Assembly (NCBI GenBank): GCA_018267575.1
Contig: JAFDYF010000051.1
Span: 46,068-110,067 of the forward strand
Direction of reading: 5' to 3'
Source of the DNA: Bacteroidota bacterium
GTDB taxonomy: Bacteria; Bacteroidota; Bacteroidia; Chitinophagales; Chitinophagaceae
Length of the DNA: 64,000 nt
Shown: in pieces, positions 17,549 to 27,441 of the stretch
Layout: every line of letters starts with the position of its first letter
Numbering within the stretch: the first letter of the stretch is position 1
Position numbers and translations under genes: made by a program
The notes under the pieces: model-generated
What the model saw: the letters and a program-made list of their open reading frames with translations, nothing else
What the model was told of the DNA's origin: nothing
The model's database searches: none

Positions 17549-18811
17549 TTAATTCAAAAATAGTTCCGTTCCATTAATAATACCCAATACGCTGCCGGTC
17601 AGTTCTTTTCCTATGAAAGGAGTATTCTTTGATTTTGATTGAATCTTTTTCTCTTCAATAATGTGCTTATATGAAGGATTGAACAATGTGATGCAAGCGG
17701 TTTGTCCTTCCTCGATCACCGGATTTGACAAACCAAAAATCTTTCTGGCATTTCCTCCCATTAGTCCAGCAAATCTTTCAGCCCCCAAGGTCGGAAATAA
17801 AGTATTAAGAATGGCATAACAGGTTTCCAGTCCGATCATCCCATATTTTGCATATTCAAACTCCAACACTTTGCTATCATATTCATGTGGGCGATGGTGT
17901 GTAGCAATTGAATCAATGGTGCCATCCATCACCGCCTCTTTCAAAATGGCGATATCGGATTTTCTTCGTAAAGGCGGATATACCTTGAGGTTGGTATCAT
18001 AACCCACAATGTCCTCGTCACTAAAAAACAAATGATAAGGCGTGACCGAGCAAGTGACATTCAGTCCACCTTCTTTTGCCCTCCTGATATATTCGAGCGA
18101 TTTTGGGGAAGTGACCCCAGTAAAATGTATTTTGGAACCCGTATATCTGGCTAGTTTGATATCCCTTGCGATGGTGATTTCCTCGGCCATCATGGGTTTG
18201 CCTTGCAGTCCCAATTGGGTGGAGATGATGCCCTCGTTCATGAGCCCGTTGGCACCGATGCTTTTATCATCAGGGATCTGGATGATGACCCCATCGAATG
18301 TTTTGATATACTGCAAAGCTTTCAGCAGGAGCCCGGCAGACTGGATGGGATGGATGCCATCGCTAAAAGCCACGGCACCATTGTCTTTCATATCATACAT
18401 TTCTGCAAGTTCCTTTCCTTCCGCATTTTTGGTAACGGCCCCGATGGGCAGGAGGTTTACCGGGAGCGATTTTGATTTCTGCCGTATATATTCTACCTGC
18501 GCCTTGCTATCCACAACGGGTTTGGTATTGGGAATCAGGAACACATCCGTGAACCCGCCCGCCGCCGCCGCTTTTGTACCGGTTTCAATAGTCTCTTTGT
18601 GTTCATAGCCGGGGTCGCAGAAATCGGAGAAAATATCCACCCATCCCAAGGATACATGCAGGTTGGGTGTATTGATCAACTTGTCTGCCTGCTCATGGAT
18701 GGAGGGGGCTATTTTGGCAATTTTGCCGTTCTCGATTAAAATATCTTTGGCTGTTCCGTTGTGAGAAGAATCAGGGTCAATTATATATGCCTTTTGAATG
18801 AGGATTTTCAT
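17549..18811 (-). CDS. Dihydroorotase family protein with degenerate metal site
   Basis: 420 residues, full length for type I dihydroorotase (PyrC). Family motifs are clear: DPGYEHKETIETGTKAAAAG, IPNTKPVVDS, IGAVTKNAEGKELAE. However, the canonical V-D-x-H-x-H-x-R-E-P-G is here V-D-I-F-S-D-F-C-D-P-G, so both metal-binding His and the substrate-binding Arg are lost, and the late I-A-T-D-H-A-P-H motif reads IATHHRPH, losing the catalytic Asp. It may therefore be inactive as a dihydroorotase, or act as a structural partner of aspartate carbamoyltransferase like known pseudo-dihydroorotases. It is the first gene of the minus-strand cluster. Confidence 0.85.
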   Translation of the reverse strand: MKILIQKAYIIDPDSSHNGTAKDILIENGKIAKIAPSIHEQADKLINTPNLHVSLGWVDIFSDFCDPGYEHKETIETGTKAAAAGGFTDVFLIPNTKPVVDSKAQVEYIRQKSKSLPVNLLPIGAVTKNAEGKELAEMYDMKDNGAVAFSDGIHPIQSAGLLLKALQYIKTFDGVIIQIPDDKSIGANGLMNEGIISTQLGLQGKPMMAEEITIARDIKLARYTGSKIHFTGVTSPKSLEYIRRAKEGGLNVTCSVTPYHLFFSDEDIVGYDTNLKVYPPLRRKSDIAILKEAVMDGTIDSIATHHRPHEYDSKVLEFEYAKYGMIGLETCYAILNTLFPTLGAERFAGLMGGNARKIFGLSNPVIEEGQTACITLFNPSYKHIIEEKKIQSKSKNTPFIGKELTGSVLGIINGTELFLN

Positions 18812-18849
18812 CGAAGAAGAATTGCGCGAAGATAAGGTTTGTTGACTGA

Positions 18850-18880
18850 TTTCGGAGAACAGAAATTTTGACTACATTTG
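18850..18880 (+). promoter_or_regulatory. Promoter of tRNA-Pro
   Basis: TACATTTG at 18873-18880 fits TAnnTTTG exactly and is followed by GCAGCCCC, often seen at stable-RNA promoters of this phylum. The -33 element is a weak TTTCG near 18850-18854. The tRNA starts 110 bases downstream. Confidence 0.5.
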
Positions 18881-18989
18881 CAGCCCCCGGTCAAGATTCG
18901 GCCTCATTAATCAATGGGCAGATGGAATGGCCTAGCATAGAATGGTTTGGTTTTTTATAAACAATTGCGTTTTAACCAACCAACCAGTT

Positions 18990-19063
18990 CGGGACGTAGC
19001 GCAGCCCGGTAGCGCACTAGCATGGGGTGCTAGGGGTCGCAAGTTCGAATCTTGTCGTCCCGA
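18990..19063 (+). tRNA. tRNA-Pro (anticodon GGG)
   Basis: 74 nt. Acceptor CGGGACG pairs with CGTCCCG before discriminator A. D-arm GCGCAGCCCGGTAGCGC, anticodon stem CTAGC/GCTAG with loop ATGGGGT (GGG), T-loop TTCGAAT. CCA is encoded (19064-19066). A strong terminator follows. Confidence 0.95.
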
Positions 19064-19067
19064 CCAG

Positions 19068-19102
19068 ACAAGGCCCGCCAAAAAGCGGGCCTTGTTGTTT
19101 TT
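19068..19102 (+). terminator. Rho-independent terminator of tRNA-Pro
   Basis: Perfect 11-bp stem ACAAGGCCCGC / GCGGGCCTTGT with loop CAAAAA, followed by TGTTTTT, two bases after the encoded CCA. Confidence 0.92.
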
Positions 19103-20084
19103 ACCTGCTGGCCTTAATCAACTAAATGTGATTTTGAACATTAATGGCAACATAATCAGCATCGGTTGAAAAGGGAGACCACTTAACTATTATCAGAACG
19201 ATTCGGAAAAATAAAGAAGGACAGGCAGCGTGTTTCAGAAAACGAATGGATACGACCATCAGTCTCCTTAAACAATTAGAAGGCTACATAACCTTTTCTA
19301 TAATTCCCATTTTTCATTTGGCGGGTTTGTTGGGCTTCTTGCAGTTATTTATTCCACTATGCTGCGCTGCAAGGGGGTAATTTAGAAAGCATTATAATAA
19401 TGTTATTCCATAACGCATAGGGTGAAAGCTAAATGCTCATCTTTTACTCACCCAATTTCTTTCATTTTGAAAGTGACCGACGGTAATATTTTATTAATAA
19501 TTGCTTGATGTTATGATAACATGTTTTGGATTGTCTGCTGCTAACTTCGTTATAAATTAAATTCTATTTTGAATAGCCGCCAGTTTTTAATAGTTCGTTT
19601 GGTTTTGGACAAGTGTTTTTTGTTTTCTTGTTTTGAAGTGTATGCTAAGTCAGTTCATGATCAATTAAAAACACTTAGTCATGTAAATGTGAGGCATTTA
19701 CGGTTCTCTTTTTTCAAAGGAAGAGACTATGCCGAAGAAAAGGCATGCCTCTTGCCGAAGGATTCAAGCGGGGTAATTGCAAAGACCCTAGCTGCCAGTT
19801 TTAATAAGCTCTTTATTATAAGACTCGTTTTTCTAAAATATGCTTTTTACTTTCTCTTTTTTTGTCCGTTAAGGGAAAAGTTATTCCTTCGAAACAGTGT
19901 CTTTTTGATATAAGACCGTCTCTTTTTTCTCTATTTATTTCGGAAGTTTTTCCTTCAGGAATATTAAATGTGGCTATGGTTTCCAGGCTTTAATATGGCT
20001 TCGTTTTCACTAAAATTTCACGTTGACAGTTGATTTTGTCTTTCAACCATTTCAGACCAAGATTAATATTTATAAAAAAAAATT
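19103..20084. other. Long non-coding leader region upstream of the SusC gene
   Basis: Almost 1 kb with no convincing gene. A TTG-started frame at 19569-19913 encodes a hydrophobic, Phe/Leu-rich product without family features and is probably spurious. ATGCC/GGCAT flanks a small hairpin around 19731-19746, and TGCCGAAG occurs twice (around 19732 and 19756). No -7 box with correct spacing was found, and no ECF sigma/anti-sigma genes are present, so control of the SusC/D pair must lie elsewhere or in this leader. Confidence 0.45.
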
Positions 20085-23000
20085 ATGAGACTTTCTAAAA
20101 TACAAAAAGTGATTAGCACTCGTTTAAATAGAGGTGCTTCAGTAGGTTTACAGTTGTTGATTGGTATTGCTTTTTCAATACAAGTGAGCGGTCAAAATAT
20201 TACTGTAAGCGGCAGGGTTTTGGACAATGAAAACAAGCTTCCGATTCCTGGAGCCACTGTCACTGGGAATGGGACGCAGTCTGCAACCGCAACTGATGCT
20301 CAAGGTAATTTTAAAATAATCGTGCCAACTAAAACCATGTTGAATATTAGTTTTGTTGGGTTTAAGACTTTAGAAATACGCTCATCAACAGAGCCAATAA
20401 CAATATTCTTGGATAGAAATTCAAGCAGTTTAAACGAAGTGGTTATAACTGCATTGGGAATCAAAAAGCAATCCAAAGCATTAGGTTACGCTGTTCAGGC
20501 ATTAAGTTCAAAGCAATTTGGAACCGTGCCGGATCCGAATCTGATCAACAATCTTTCAGGAAAACTGGCTGGTGTTTATATTACCAATGGTGGCGCAGGT
20601 GTTGGGTCAACCTCCCGGATAGTTATCCGTGGTGAAAATTCCTTTTCTGGATCTAATCAACCATTGTTTGTGGTTGATGGCGTTCCAGTGAACAACGAAA
20701 CTTATTTTAATAATGCCATAGAAAACGCCTCAACCCAGGGAACCTGGGCTGAAGTGGATTATGGAAATGGCGCTGCTGAAATCAATCCTCAGGATGTTGA
20801 AAAGATTACGATTTTGAAAGGATCGGCTGCTGCCGCACTATACGGATCTAGAGCTGCGAACGGAGCTGTGGTTCTAACTACCAAAAAGGGAAGCTCATCG
20901 GATGGCGGTTTTGGTGTAACGTTTACGTCCAACACCAGTTTTGAGACGCCCTTAAAATTGCCCCGGTTACAAAATCAATATGGTGCAGGTGTAAATGCAT
21001 ACCCGCTAACCGGAACGCCGAATACTTATCAATATATAAACGGTGGTGGGTCGGCAGAAAACAATATTCCCAACTGGGGATCAAAGTTTGACCCAAATTT
21101 AAAAGTATTACAATTTGACAGCCCTGTACCAGGAACTGATTTGCAGGCTGCAGATTTAATTCCCTTGGGAGTTAGTGGCGCAAAGGCTACTGCTACTCCC
21201 TGGGTAGGTCATGCAGACCATTTTAAAACTTTTTTGCAAACAGGATTAACCACGCAAAATACACTAGGCTTGAGCGGCACCAGCGATCATGGCAGTTACC
21301 ATTTTTCATTGGGCGACCTGTATAATAGAGGGATTTTGCCTGGCACCGATTTAAGAAGATATTCAGTTTCGCTCAGGGGCGAACATGAGTTCAATAAAAA
21401 ACTAACGTCAGATGTTTTTATTAACTATATCAATAGCAACAGCAGTAACCGCCCTAATATTGGTTATGGCTCAGAAAGCGTAATGTATACTTACTTTGGT
21501 GTTTACGGAATGCCCATCAATGTCGATATCCATTCACTGAAGAAAAACTGGCAAACCGGGAGAGATCAACAAAACCAGTTCCGTTATTGGAACAACCACG
21601 ATAATCCTTATGTAACCTTATATGACAATACAAACAGTTTTAATAAAAACAGAATGATTGGTAATGCCTCGCTCAAATACGCCATCACTCCACAATGGAC
21701 TGCAATGGTTCGTACGGGCACTGATTTTTATGTAGATCACCGTGAAGGTCACCGTGCCTTTACAACTGTGCGTTTTCCTACAGGCGGCTTGAGAACGGAT
21801 GATGTATCCTATTTTGAAAACAATACTGACTTTCTGTTAAGTTATCATAAAAAATCAAGCCGCATATTTAATGCGAGTGCCTCGGTGGGTGGCAACCGCT
21901 TCATGCAAAATATTAGTTATACCCGGGATATTGCCAATTCTTTGATCACACCGGGATTGTATAATTTCTCAAATGCCCAAAGTCAGTTGCCCACTTTGGA
22001 TCAGAAATTAAACAAAGTGGTATACAGCGCCTATGCTTTTACAGACTTTGATTATAAGGGGCTGCTGTTTTTGAATATCACAGCCAGAAACGATCATTCC
22101 AGCACTTTGCCGGCGGCAAACAATTCCCTGTTTTATCCGTCCGCATCGCTTAGCGGAATACTGTCTGATATGTTCACGATGCCGAAAGCCATTTCCTATT
22201 TGAAATTGAGGGTTTCGGCTGCTAAAGTAGGTCGTGATGCGGATCCATATTCTATCAACAATACCTATCTGACCAATACGCCATTCAATGGCAGCCCGCT
22301 TACTACTGGCAATAATATTCTGGCAAATAATAACCTAATGCCCTCTTCCACCACAACCACAGAAGCAGGTGCAGAAATACGTTTGTTTAGAAGCCGGGTT
22401 GCACTTGATATTACTTTATATAATTCAGATACAAAAAATGAAGTAGTGCAATTGCCCGTTCCTGTTTCATCCGGATATACAAATGCTTATGTAAACGGGG
22501 CTGCCATCAATAACAAAGGCTTAGAAGTCATGTTGCAGATTTCGCCCATTCACTCAAACAGGGCAGACGGATTTAACTGGGATATGAATTTCAATTTTAG
22601 TCACAATGTGTCTAAGGTAACCGCTTTGCCGGGTGGCATCAATACTTACATTTATGCACAGGTAACCCAGTACGATCGTTACTACAGGGCCATTCAGTAC
22701 GATGCAAAAGTGGGACAACGCCTGGGTAATATGTATGGCAATGCATTTGTCCGCGACACGAAGGGAGATATTGTAAATAAAAATGGAGTACCCACTTTCA
22801 CCAGCACACAGGACCACTTATTAGGAAATTATAATCCTGACTTTATTTTAGGTTGGAACAACCAGTTTTCGTATAAAAATTTTAATGCCGGGTTTTTATG
22901 GGATTGGCATCAGGGGGGTAAATTTTATTCCTATACATCCCTTGGAATTCTTGCTGGTGGGATGTCTGTTGAAACCTTGACTGGCAGGGAAACCGGTATC

Positions 23001-23366
23001 ACTGGTAAAGGTGTAATGGATGACGGTACTGGTAAGTTTGTTCCTAATAACATTAAGGTAGATGCTGCAACTTACTACAATGCTTATTACAATGCCAGCA
23101 ATAACGAAGCATTTATGTATAGCGCAAGCTATCTCAAGTTGCGTGAAGTACACATTGGGTATACTTTTAAAAAGTTATCTGCGCATGCCAAGGGAACTTC
23201 TTTGAATCTATCGCTGATCGGCAGGAACTTATTGGAATTTACACAGAATAAAGATGTAGATCCGGAAACACTTGCATTACGAGGTCAGCAAATTTTACCA
23301 GGCACGGAGTTCCTGAGCATTCCATCCACAAAGAGTATGGGTATTTCACTAAGTCTTAAATTTTAA
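20085..23366 (+). CDS. SusC/RagA family TonB-linked outer membrane protein
   Basis: 1,093 residues. A signal peptide ends near 37 (VSGQ). A carboxypeptidase-regulatory-like (CarboxypepD_reg-like) domain spans about 40-115 (VSGRVLDNENKLPIPGATV). The plug spans about 125-275, with QPLFVVDGVPVNNE, ITILKGSAAAALYGSRAANGAV and VLTTKKGS, the hallmarks of SusC. The rest is a 22-strand barrel ending in SLSLKF with a C-terminal Phe. It imports an oligomeric nutrient (glycan or peptide) with its SusD partner, energised by TonB. The substrate is unknown because no glycoside hydrolase or peptidase gene flanks it. susD follows by 20 bp. Confidence 0.95.
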   Translation: MRLSKIQKVISTRLNRGASVGLQLLIGIAFSIQVSGQNITVSGRVLDNENKLPIPGATVTGNGTQSATATDAQGNFKIIVPTKTMLNISFVGFKTLEIRSSTEPITIFLDRNSSSLNEVVITALGIKKQSKALGYAVQALSSKQFGTVPDPNLINNLSGKLAGVYITNGGAGVGSTSRIVIRGENSFSGSNQPLFVVDGVPVNNETYFNNAIENASTQGTWAEVDYGNGAAEINPQDVEKITILKGSAAAALYGSRAANGAVVLTTKKGSSSDGGFGVTFTSNTSFETPLKLPRLQNQYGAGVNAYPLTGTPNTYQYINGGGSAENNIPNWGSKFDPNLKVLQFDSPVPGTDLQAADLIPLGVSGAKATATPWVGHADHFKTFLQTGLTTQNTLGLSGTSDHGSYHFSLGDLYNRGILPGTDLRRYSVSLRGEHEFNKKLTSDVFINYINSNSSNRPNIGYGSESVMYTYFGVYGMPINVDIHSLKKNWQTGRDQQNQFRYWNNHDNPYVTLYDNTNSFNKNRMIGNASLKYAITPQWTAMVRTGTDFYVDHREGHRAFTTVRFPTGGLRTDDVSYFENNTDFLLSYHKKSSRIFNASASVGGNRFMQNISYTRDIANSLITPGLYNFSNAQSQLPTLDQKLNKVVYSAYAFTDFDYKGLLFLNITARNDHSSTLPAANNSLFYPSASLSGILSDMFTMPKAISYLKLRVSAAKVGRDADPYSINNTYLTNTPFNGSPLTTGNNILANNNLMPSSTTTTEAGAEIRLFRSRVALDITLYNSDTKNEVVQLPVPVSSGYTNAYVNGAAINNKGLEVMLQISPIHSNRADGFNWDMNFNFSHNVSKVTALPGGINTYIYAQVTQYDRYYRAIQYDAKVGQRLGNMYGNAFVRDTKGDIVNKNGVPTFTSTQDHLLGNYNPDFILGWNNQFSYKNFNAGFLWDWHQGGKFYSYTSLGILAGGMSVETLTGRETGITGKGVMDDGTGKFVPNNIKVDAATYYNAYYNASNNEAFMYSASYLKLREVHIGYTFKKLSAHAKGTSLNLSLIGRNLLEFTQNKDVDPETLALRGQQILPGTEFLSIPSTKSMGISLSLKF

Positions 23367-23386
23367 AGTAAACACATCTTTTCAAT

Positions 23387-24883
23387 ATGAAAAAGTATAT
23401 CGCTTTTATGATCATAGTGGCACTTGCCAGCAGCCTGATGAGCTCTTGCTCCAAAGAACTCATGCAAGTAAATATCAATCCAAATAATCTTGAAAAACCG
23501 GATGTGGGTACGCTGTTGTCCAATACTATTGTATCTGAATTTTATAACAACTCAAATGTTGTATGGACATTAGGAAATGGCTACAACCAATATATGACAT
23601 TCAGCTCATCCTACTATAATCAAAGTACCCGATATTCTCCAGTTACCAATGAACCTTATTGGGTGCCCATGTATGAAGCAGCAAGGGATGCCAATACTTT
23701 ATATGGATTGGGACAAACTCAAAAAAATCCTTTATTGCAGGCAATGGCTTTAACCCTGCGTTCTTATGCATTTGCCCAGTTAACAGAACTGTGGGGCGAC
23801 ATTCCATTCCGCGAGGCCTTACAGGGCAACACCGGAATTTACACACCTCAATATGACAATCAGCAGACTGTTTATACAGATCCTAGTCAGGGCATATTGG
23901 CGAGTTTAAGAAGGGCCGATAGTTTGTTAAAGGCAAATCCGGCAGGACTTGTAAATGGTGATTTGCTTTTTAATGTCGGCAGTTCCAATCATGACGTTAC
24001 TCCATGGAGAAGGTTTATTAATGCATTAAGGTTACGTTACTTGCTAAGGGTGTCTTCTAAAATGGATGTGAGTGCTGAGATGCAATCCATCGTTTCTGAT
24101 AATGTACTAATGCAAAATGCATCCAACAGTGGAACCTTGGCACTTCCGAATACTACACCATATAATTTTGTTAGCTTGACAGAACGTTCAGGCGACTTTG
24201 CGGTAAAGTATATGAATAGTACATTGTTCGATGTATTTGTTGCAACTGCAGACAGCGCACGCATGGTAAACTATTTTAGGGTAAACGCCAACACTCCTTC
24301 CGGTGCAGCATTTAGCTTTGCCAATTACGGTGGATTACCAATAGTGGTAGATGCTACTTCCACCCAGAGCAATGCTGCATCCAATTTCAATACCAGCTTT
24401 ACCACAGGTTCAAATAAAGCACTGATCAAAGCCAGAATAATGACTTATGCAGAGCAACAATTTATTCTTGCAGAAGCAGCATTGAAGGGATTGATTTCAG
24501 GCAGCGCATCAGGGTATTACAATAGCGGGGTGATTGGCGCTTATGCTGAAATCGGTTTGGATGCAGTTACAGCCGCCAACTACTTGGCGTATAATACTGT
24601 TGCTTTCGACAATTCCTCTGTTGACTCCGCTATGAAACAGATTATTACTCAAAAATGGTTGGCAAATATTAATAATGGGTTTGAAGGATGGATAGAATAT
24701 CGCCGCACCGGTTATCCCGCTTTTCAGACAGGAGGTAACGCCAATTTGAATGGAGGAAATATCCCATCCAGGTTTCTTTACCCTGTAACAGAGCAATCAA
24801 TAAACAGCGTTAACTATAAGAAGGCCGTTCAACAAATGGGAGGAACTGAAACCACTACTTACAAAGCTTGGTGGGAGAAATAA
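23387..24883 (+). CDS. SusD/RagB family nutrient-binding outer membrane lipoprotein
   Basis: 498 residues. Lipoprotein signal MKKYIAFMIIVALASSLMSS with lipobox Cys at about 21 (SSCSKEL). The pattern VNINPNNLEKPD, then the TPR-like helical part (ALTLRSYAFAQLTELWGDIPF) and the C-terminal GWIEYRRTGYPAF and RFLYPVTEQ motifs match the SusD-like_2 branch (PF12771) rather than classical SusD. It sits on the cell surface, capping the SusC barrel and binding the substrate. It is 20 bp after susC, clearly the same operon. A hairpin follows the stop codon. Confidence 0.93.
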   Translation: MKKYIAFMIIVALASSLMSSCSKELMQVNINPNNLEKPDVGTLLSNTIVSEFYNNSNVVWTLGNGYNQYMTFSSSYYNQSTRYSPVTNEPYWVPMYEAARDANTLYGLGQTQKNPLLQAMALTLRSYAFAQLTELWGDIPFREALQGNTGIYTPQYDNQQTVYTDPSQGILASLRRADSLLKANPAGLVNGDLLFNVGSSNHDVTPWRRFINALRLRYLLRVSSKMDVSAEMQSIVSDNVLMQNASNSGTLALPNTTPYNFVSLTERSGDFAVKYMNSTLFDVFVATADSARMVNYFRVNANTPSGAAFSFANYGGLPIVVDATSTQSNAASNFNTSFTTGSNKALIKARIMTYAEQQFILAEAALKGLISGSASGYYNSGVIGAYAEIGLDAVTAANYLAYNTVAFDNSSVDSAMKQIITQKWLANINNGFEGWIEYRRTGYPAFQTGGNANLNGGNIPSRFLYPVTEQSINSVNYKKAVQQMGGTETTTYKAWWEK

Positions 24884-24891
24884 TTATCATA

Positions 24892-24931
24892 GGCAGGTTT
24901 CCAGATACACAATTGGGTTTGGAAATCTGCC
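24892..24931 (+). terminator. Hairpin after the SusD gene
   Basis: 12-bp stem: GGCAGGTTTCCA (24892-24903) with TGGAAATCTGCC (24920-24931), one G-U pair. No T tract follows, so it may protect the susCD mRNA end or attenuate rather than fully stop transcription into the next gene. Confidence 0.45.
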
Positions 24932-25025
24932 AATATTCAAACCGATTAAATAGTTAATGTTGGCGAGATCAAAGAGGAATTTTGTTGAGTTCTACTCGTT
25001 TCTATTTTATGCCGATTACAATTTC

Positions 25026-25982
25026 ATGAAAATGAATAAGGCATTGTATAAGTTTCACTACCAGATTTGCACAGCCACATTCGATGAAATGGAATTGAAA
25101 TTCAGGGAAGTTTTCGGGCTTGCCCGTTTTTGTGGACAGCCACAGCATAAGAAGATAGTTGCAAAGAATCAGCAGGGCGAGAACTGTACTATTTGCATAT
25201 CTCAGGAGTTTTATGATAGATTAGCATTTCTTTCTAACTGGAATCCGTATTTATTAAACAATGGGTATTTGGTTTACCTTAAGAAAAGTGTTGTGATACC
25301 TGGTGCGATAAATGGAGATGTCAATGATAAAATGCTTGCGACAGAAATGGCGTCCACAACAAAGTTTATTCAACATTTGGAAAACGTACTTCACCTAAAT
25401 CGAAAAGGGACCGTTTACATTGATAAACCATTTGCCTATTTCGCATTGGAAGGAAAAGTTGTTTGCACCAATGTCTGCTTTTCCGCAACTCATTCCATGA
25501 AGAAACCATATGAATTTGCTGAAAAAGATAATTATGCGCTTAAAATCTGGCTCGGCCTGGAAGATAAAATTGCTACATTCGTACAACTCGCTATGGAAAG
25601 TTTTGCCATTTCATTTAAAATAAATAATGGCTGGCTCCGCTACCTGCAGTTGTTAAATACGCTCGACCTATGTTTTATAAAAATGACTGAAAAATCAGTG
25701 GATGCCCTTAGCCAATATTGTGCCGTTTTACTTGCTCGGGACAAATTCCAATATGCTATGCTTTCCGACGAAATAAAGGGTTTTTATCAATTGAAAAGCC
25801 AGATAAGCCGGTTGGATTTACAGGCTCAGCAAACACGTATTGATGCGGAGATGCAATTGAACAACCAGACTGAAAGGCTAGAGGAATTAACAAGGGAGAT
25901 ACTAAAAAAGCTGATCAAAAATAACCCAAAGAAAACCTATTTGCAAAATGATATACAAAAAATGGATAATGGCCCGCTTTGA
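25026..25982 (+). CDS. Unrecognised protein downstream of the SusC/D pair
   Basis: About 318 residues from the ATG at 25026 (MKMNKALYKF); an earlier ATG at 24957 would add 23 residues. No signal peptide, so probably cytoplasmic. The N-terminal half has several Cys (HYQICTATF, GLARFCGQP, ENCTICIS), the middle has GTVYIDKPFAYFAL, and the last 60 residues form a probable coiled coil (QISRLDLQAQQTRIDAEMQL) with a basic tail. I recognise no family. It follows susD by about 140 bp across a hairpin, on the same strand, so co-expression is possible. It could be a regulator or an accessory protein, but nothing proves it. Confidence 0.7.
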   Translation: MKMNKALYKFHYQICTATFDEMELKFREVFGLARFCGQPQHKKIVAKNQQGENCTICISQEFYDRLAFLSNWNPYLLNNGYLVYLKKSVVIPGAINGDVNDKMLATEMASTTKFIQHLENVLHLNRKGTVYIDKPFAYFALEGKVVCTNVCFSATHSMKKPYEFAEKDNYALKIWLGLEDKIATFVQLAMESFAISFKINNGWLRYLQLLNTLDLCFIKMTEKSVDALSQYCAVLLARDKFQYAMLSDEIKGFYQLKSQISRLDLQAQQTRIDAEMQLNNQTERLEELTREILKKLIKNNPKKTYLQNDIQKMDNGPL

Positions 25983-26170
25983 GACCTCATTCGTTTATGT
26001 TTCCCGAACAGGAAGGCTTTAGAAGGTATACTATTTGTAGAAATCAGCGAAGGGATGAGTATGTAGGGTGGACATTATTTTTACGAAAGCAAGGTTGTTT
26101 TGATCATGCTCCTTCAGGTTTTAAATTAAAGCATAGTTGCTCCTGGCTTATAATCAATGCCCCTGTATAA

Positions 26171-26838
26171 CAGCTTTTGTGCAATGTGTTACATGATGGA
26201 TTGGAGGCGTTCCACATAAGTTTGTCAATTTTCATATTTGCCATTTTTATTTTAGGTTGTTATAAAAAGAAAAAACCTAAGATGTTGATTGTTAGGTAAC
26301 AATGCTTGCCAACTGCTTTAGGCACACAATAAGTAAGATCGATGATAGTTCGGGAATGACTTACTGAAAAGGCCCGCCCAAAAGCGGGCTTATTTATTTT
26401 TATTTGCTGCTGTTTAATAGGTATCAACCTGTTTCATTTATTAGCTTATTAAAATAGGGAAAGACCTTTTCGATTTCGAGTTATAAGATGGGGTAGCCAT
26501 CACTTTATATCTATTGTAACGAACCCAAAAATAGAAAATCACATTTTATGATTTGAACAATTGATTTGTTCAACAAAAATTATAGTTGTCTTGGGTTGGT
26601 GAATCAAGAACTACTTGCGATGAAAATATCTACCACAGAGTTAAGGGAGGTATGCACTGAGGGGTCAGAGGGGTCAATGTTAGTATGACTCTGCGCTCCC
26701 TGCGCCTCTGCGTGAAGTACCTGTGATTCTTGCTGGGTCGAGTACGCCAGCCCTTGCTGATAAGGAAAATCAAGATTTGAACTAAGACATGCGGAAGACG
26801 AATGTGGAAATTTATATCTATATTAGAGCCGTTCTTGT
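26171..26838. other. Intergenic region with a terminator and a CTCTGCG-type repeat
   Basis: About 670 bp. After the terminator at 26370-26394, bases 26690-26716 contain overlapping units CTGCGCTCC / CTGCGCCTCTGCGTGAA, a word pattern that recurs in intergenic DNA of many bacteria. No gene is supported; the short frame at 25979-26170 starts with TTG inside the previous stop region and is doubtful. Confidence 0.45.
26370..26400 (+). terminator. Rho-independent terminator
   Basis: Stem GCCCGC / GCGGGC (26372-26377 with 26384-26389), loop CCAAAA, flanking A/T pairs, followed by TTATTTATTTT. Almost the same stem as the tRNA-Pro terminator. It lies 390 bp after the unrecognised gene at 25026. Confidence 0.75.
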
Positions 26839-27372
26839 ATGAAAAAAGCGGTATTCATAATAGTAGTGTCCATATATGGAATCTCGCAATTGGGGGTGAT
26901 TTTGATCCCTAATATGCAGCCTATTGTCCATGCTATTTGTTATTATAAATTCAGCTCGGCAAAAAATACCGATACCAAGGATAGTCTTATGGTTCTTGAC
27001 AGTTCCTCCTACATAAAAGCAAAAACGGATGACCGGGAAGTTTTTTTAAATGGTTCTTTGTACGATATTAAATCAATTAGAAAAATAGGCTCTAGCTTTT
27101 CTCTCTGTATCACAAAAGATGTTGACGAAACAAAATGGCATGGATTTTTTGAGGATCTTCTTAACCAAATAAAAAGGAATCAACATTCCCAACATCCCAT
27201 CAACATGAACTTGTTGAAATGGATGTTTAGTTTATATAGCGCCATTTCACCCATCCACCATTTTATATTTCCTCCCAATGCCGCTGCCCATTATCTTTTT
27301 AAAGATGATTCTTCGGCGCTTCCCAGTTTCCAGAAGCACAATTTCCAGCCGCCAGATTTTAGGATTTCCTAA
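26839..27372 (+). CDS. Small hypothetical protein upstream of a TonB receptor
   Basis: 177 residues. The N-terminus (MKKAVFIIVVSIYGISQLGVILIPNM) is a signal peptide or membrane anchor. The remainder has a His-containing segment (NQHSQHPINM, SPIHHFIFPPNAAAHY) that could bind a metal ion. I know no named family. In Bacteroidota, small proteins of this form commonly precede TonB-dependent receptors, here by 69 bp on the same strand, so the two are probably one transport unit. The 9-residue spread of His pairs is suggestive of zinc or copper but not diagnostic. Confidence 0.7.
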   Translation: MKKAVFIIVVSIYGISQLGVILIPNMQPIVHAICYYKFSSAKNTDTKDSLMVLDSSSYIKAKTDDREVFLNGSLYDIKSIRKIGSSFSLCITKDVDETKWHGFFEDLLNQIKRNQHSQHPINMNLLKWMFSLYSAISPIHHFIFPPNAAAHYLFKDDSSALPSFQKHNFQPPDFRIS

Positions 27373-27441
27373 TCACTTCAACTTACAGTTTATCCCCATG
27401 GCAATTGGTTCGGGGAATTCTTCTATTTAATCAAAACTAAA

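Noticed and set aside
18042..18608. 188-codon open frame on the plus strand
   Set aside because: It is antisense to the dihydroorotase-like gene, which has clear family motifs throughout; no independent coding signal.
19569..19913. 114-codon frame upstream of the SusC gene
   Set aside because: TTG start, Phe/Leu-rich hydrophobic product without family features, in a region that looks like a long untranslated leader.
25979..26170. 63-codon frame after the unrecognised gene
   Set aside because: TTG start overlapping the previous stop codon and no supporting features.
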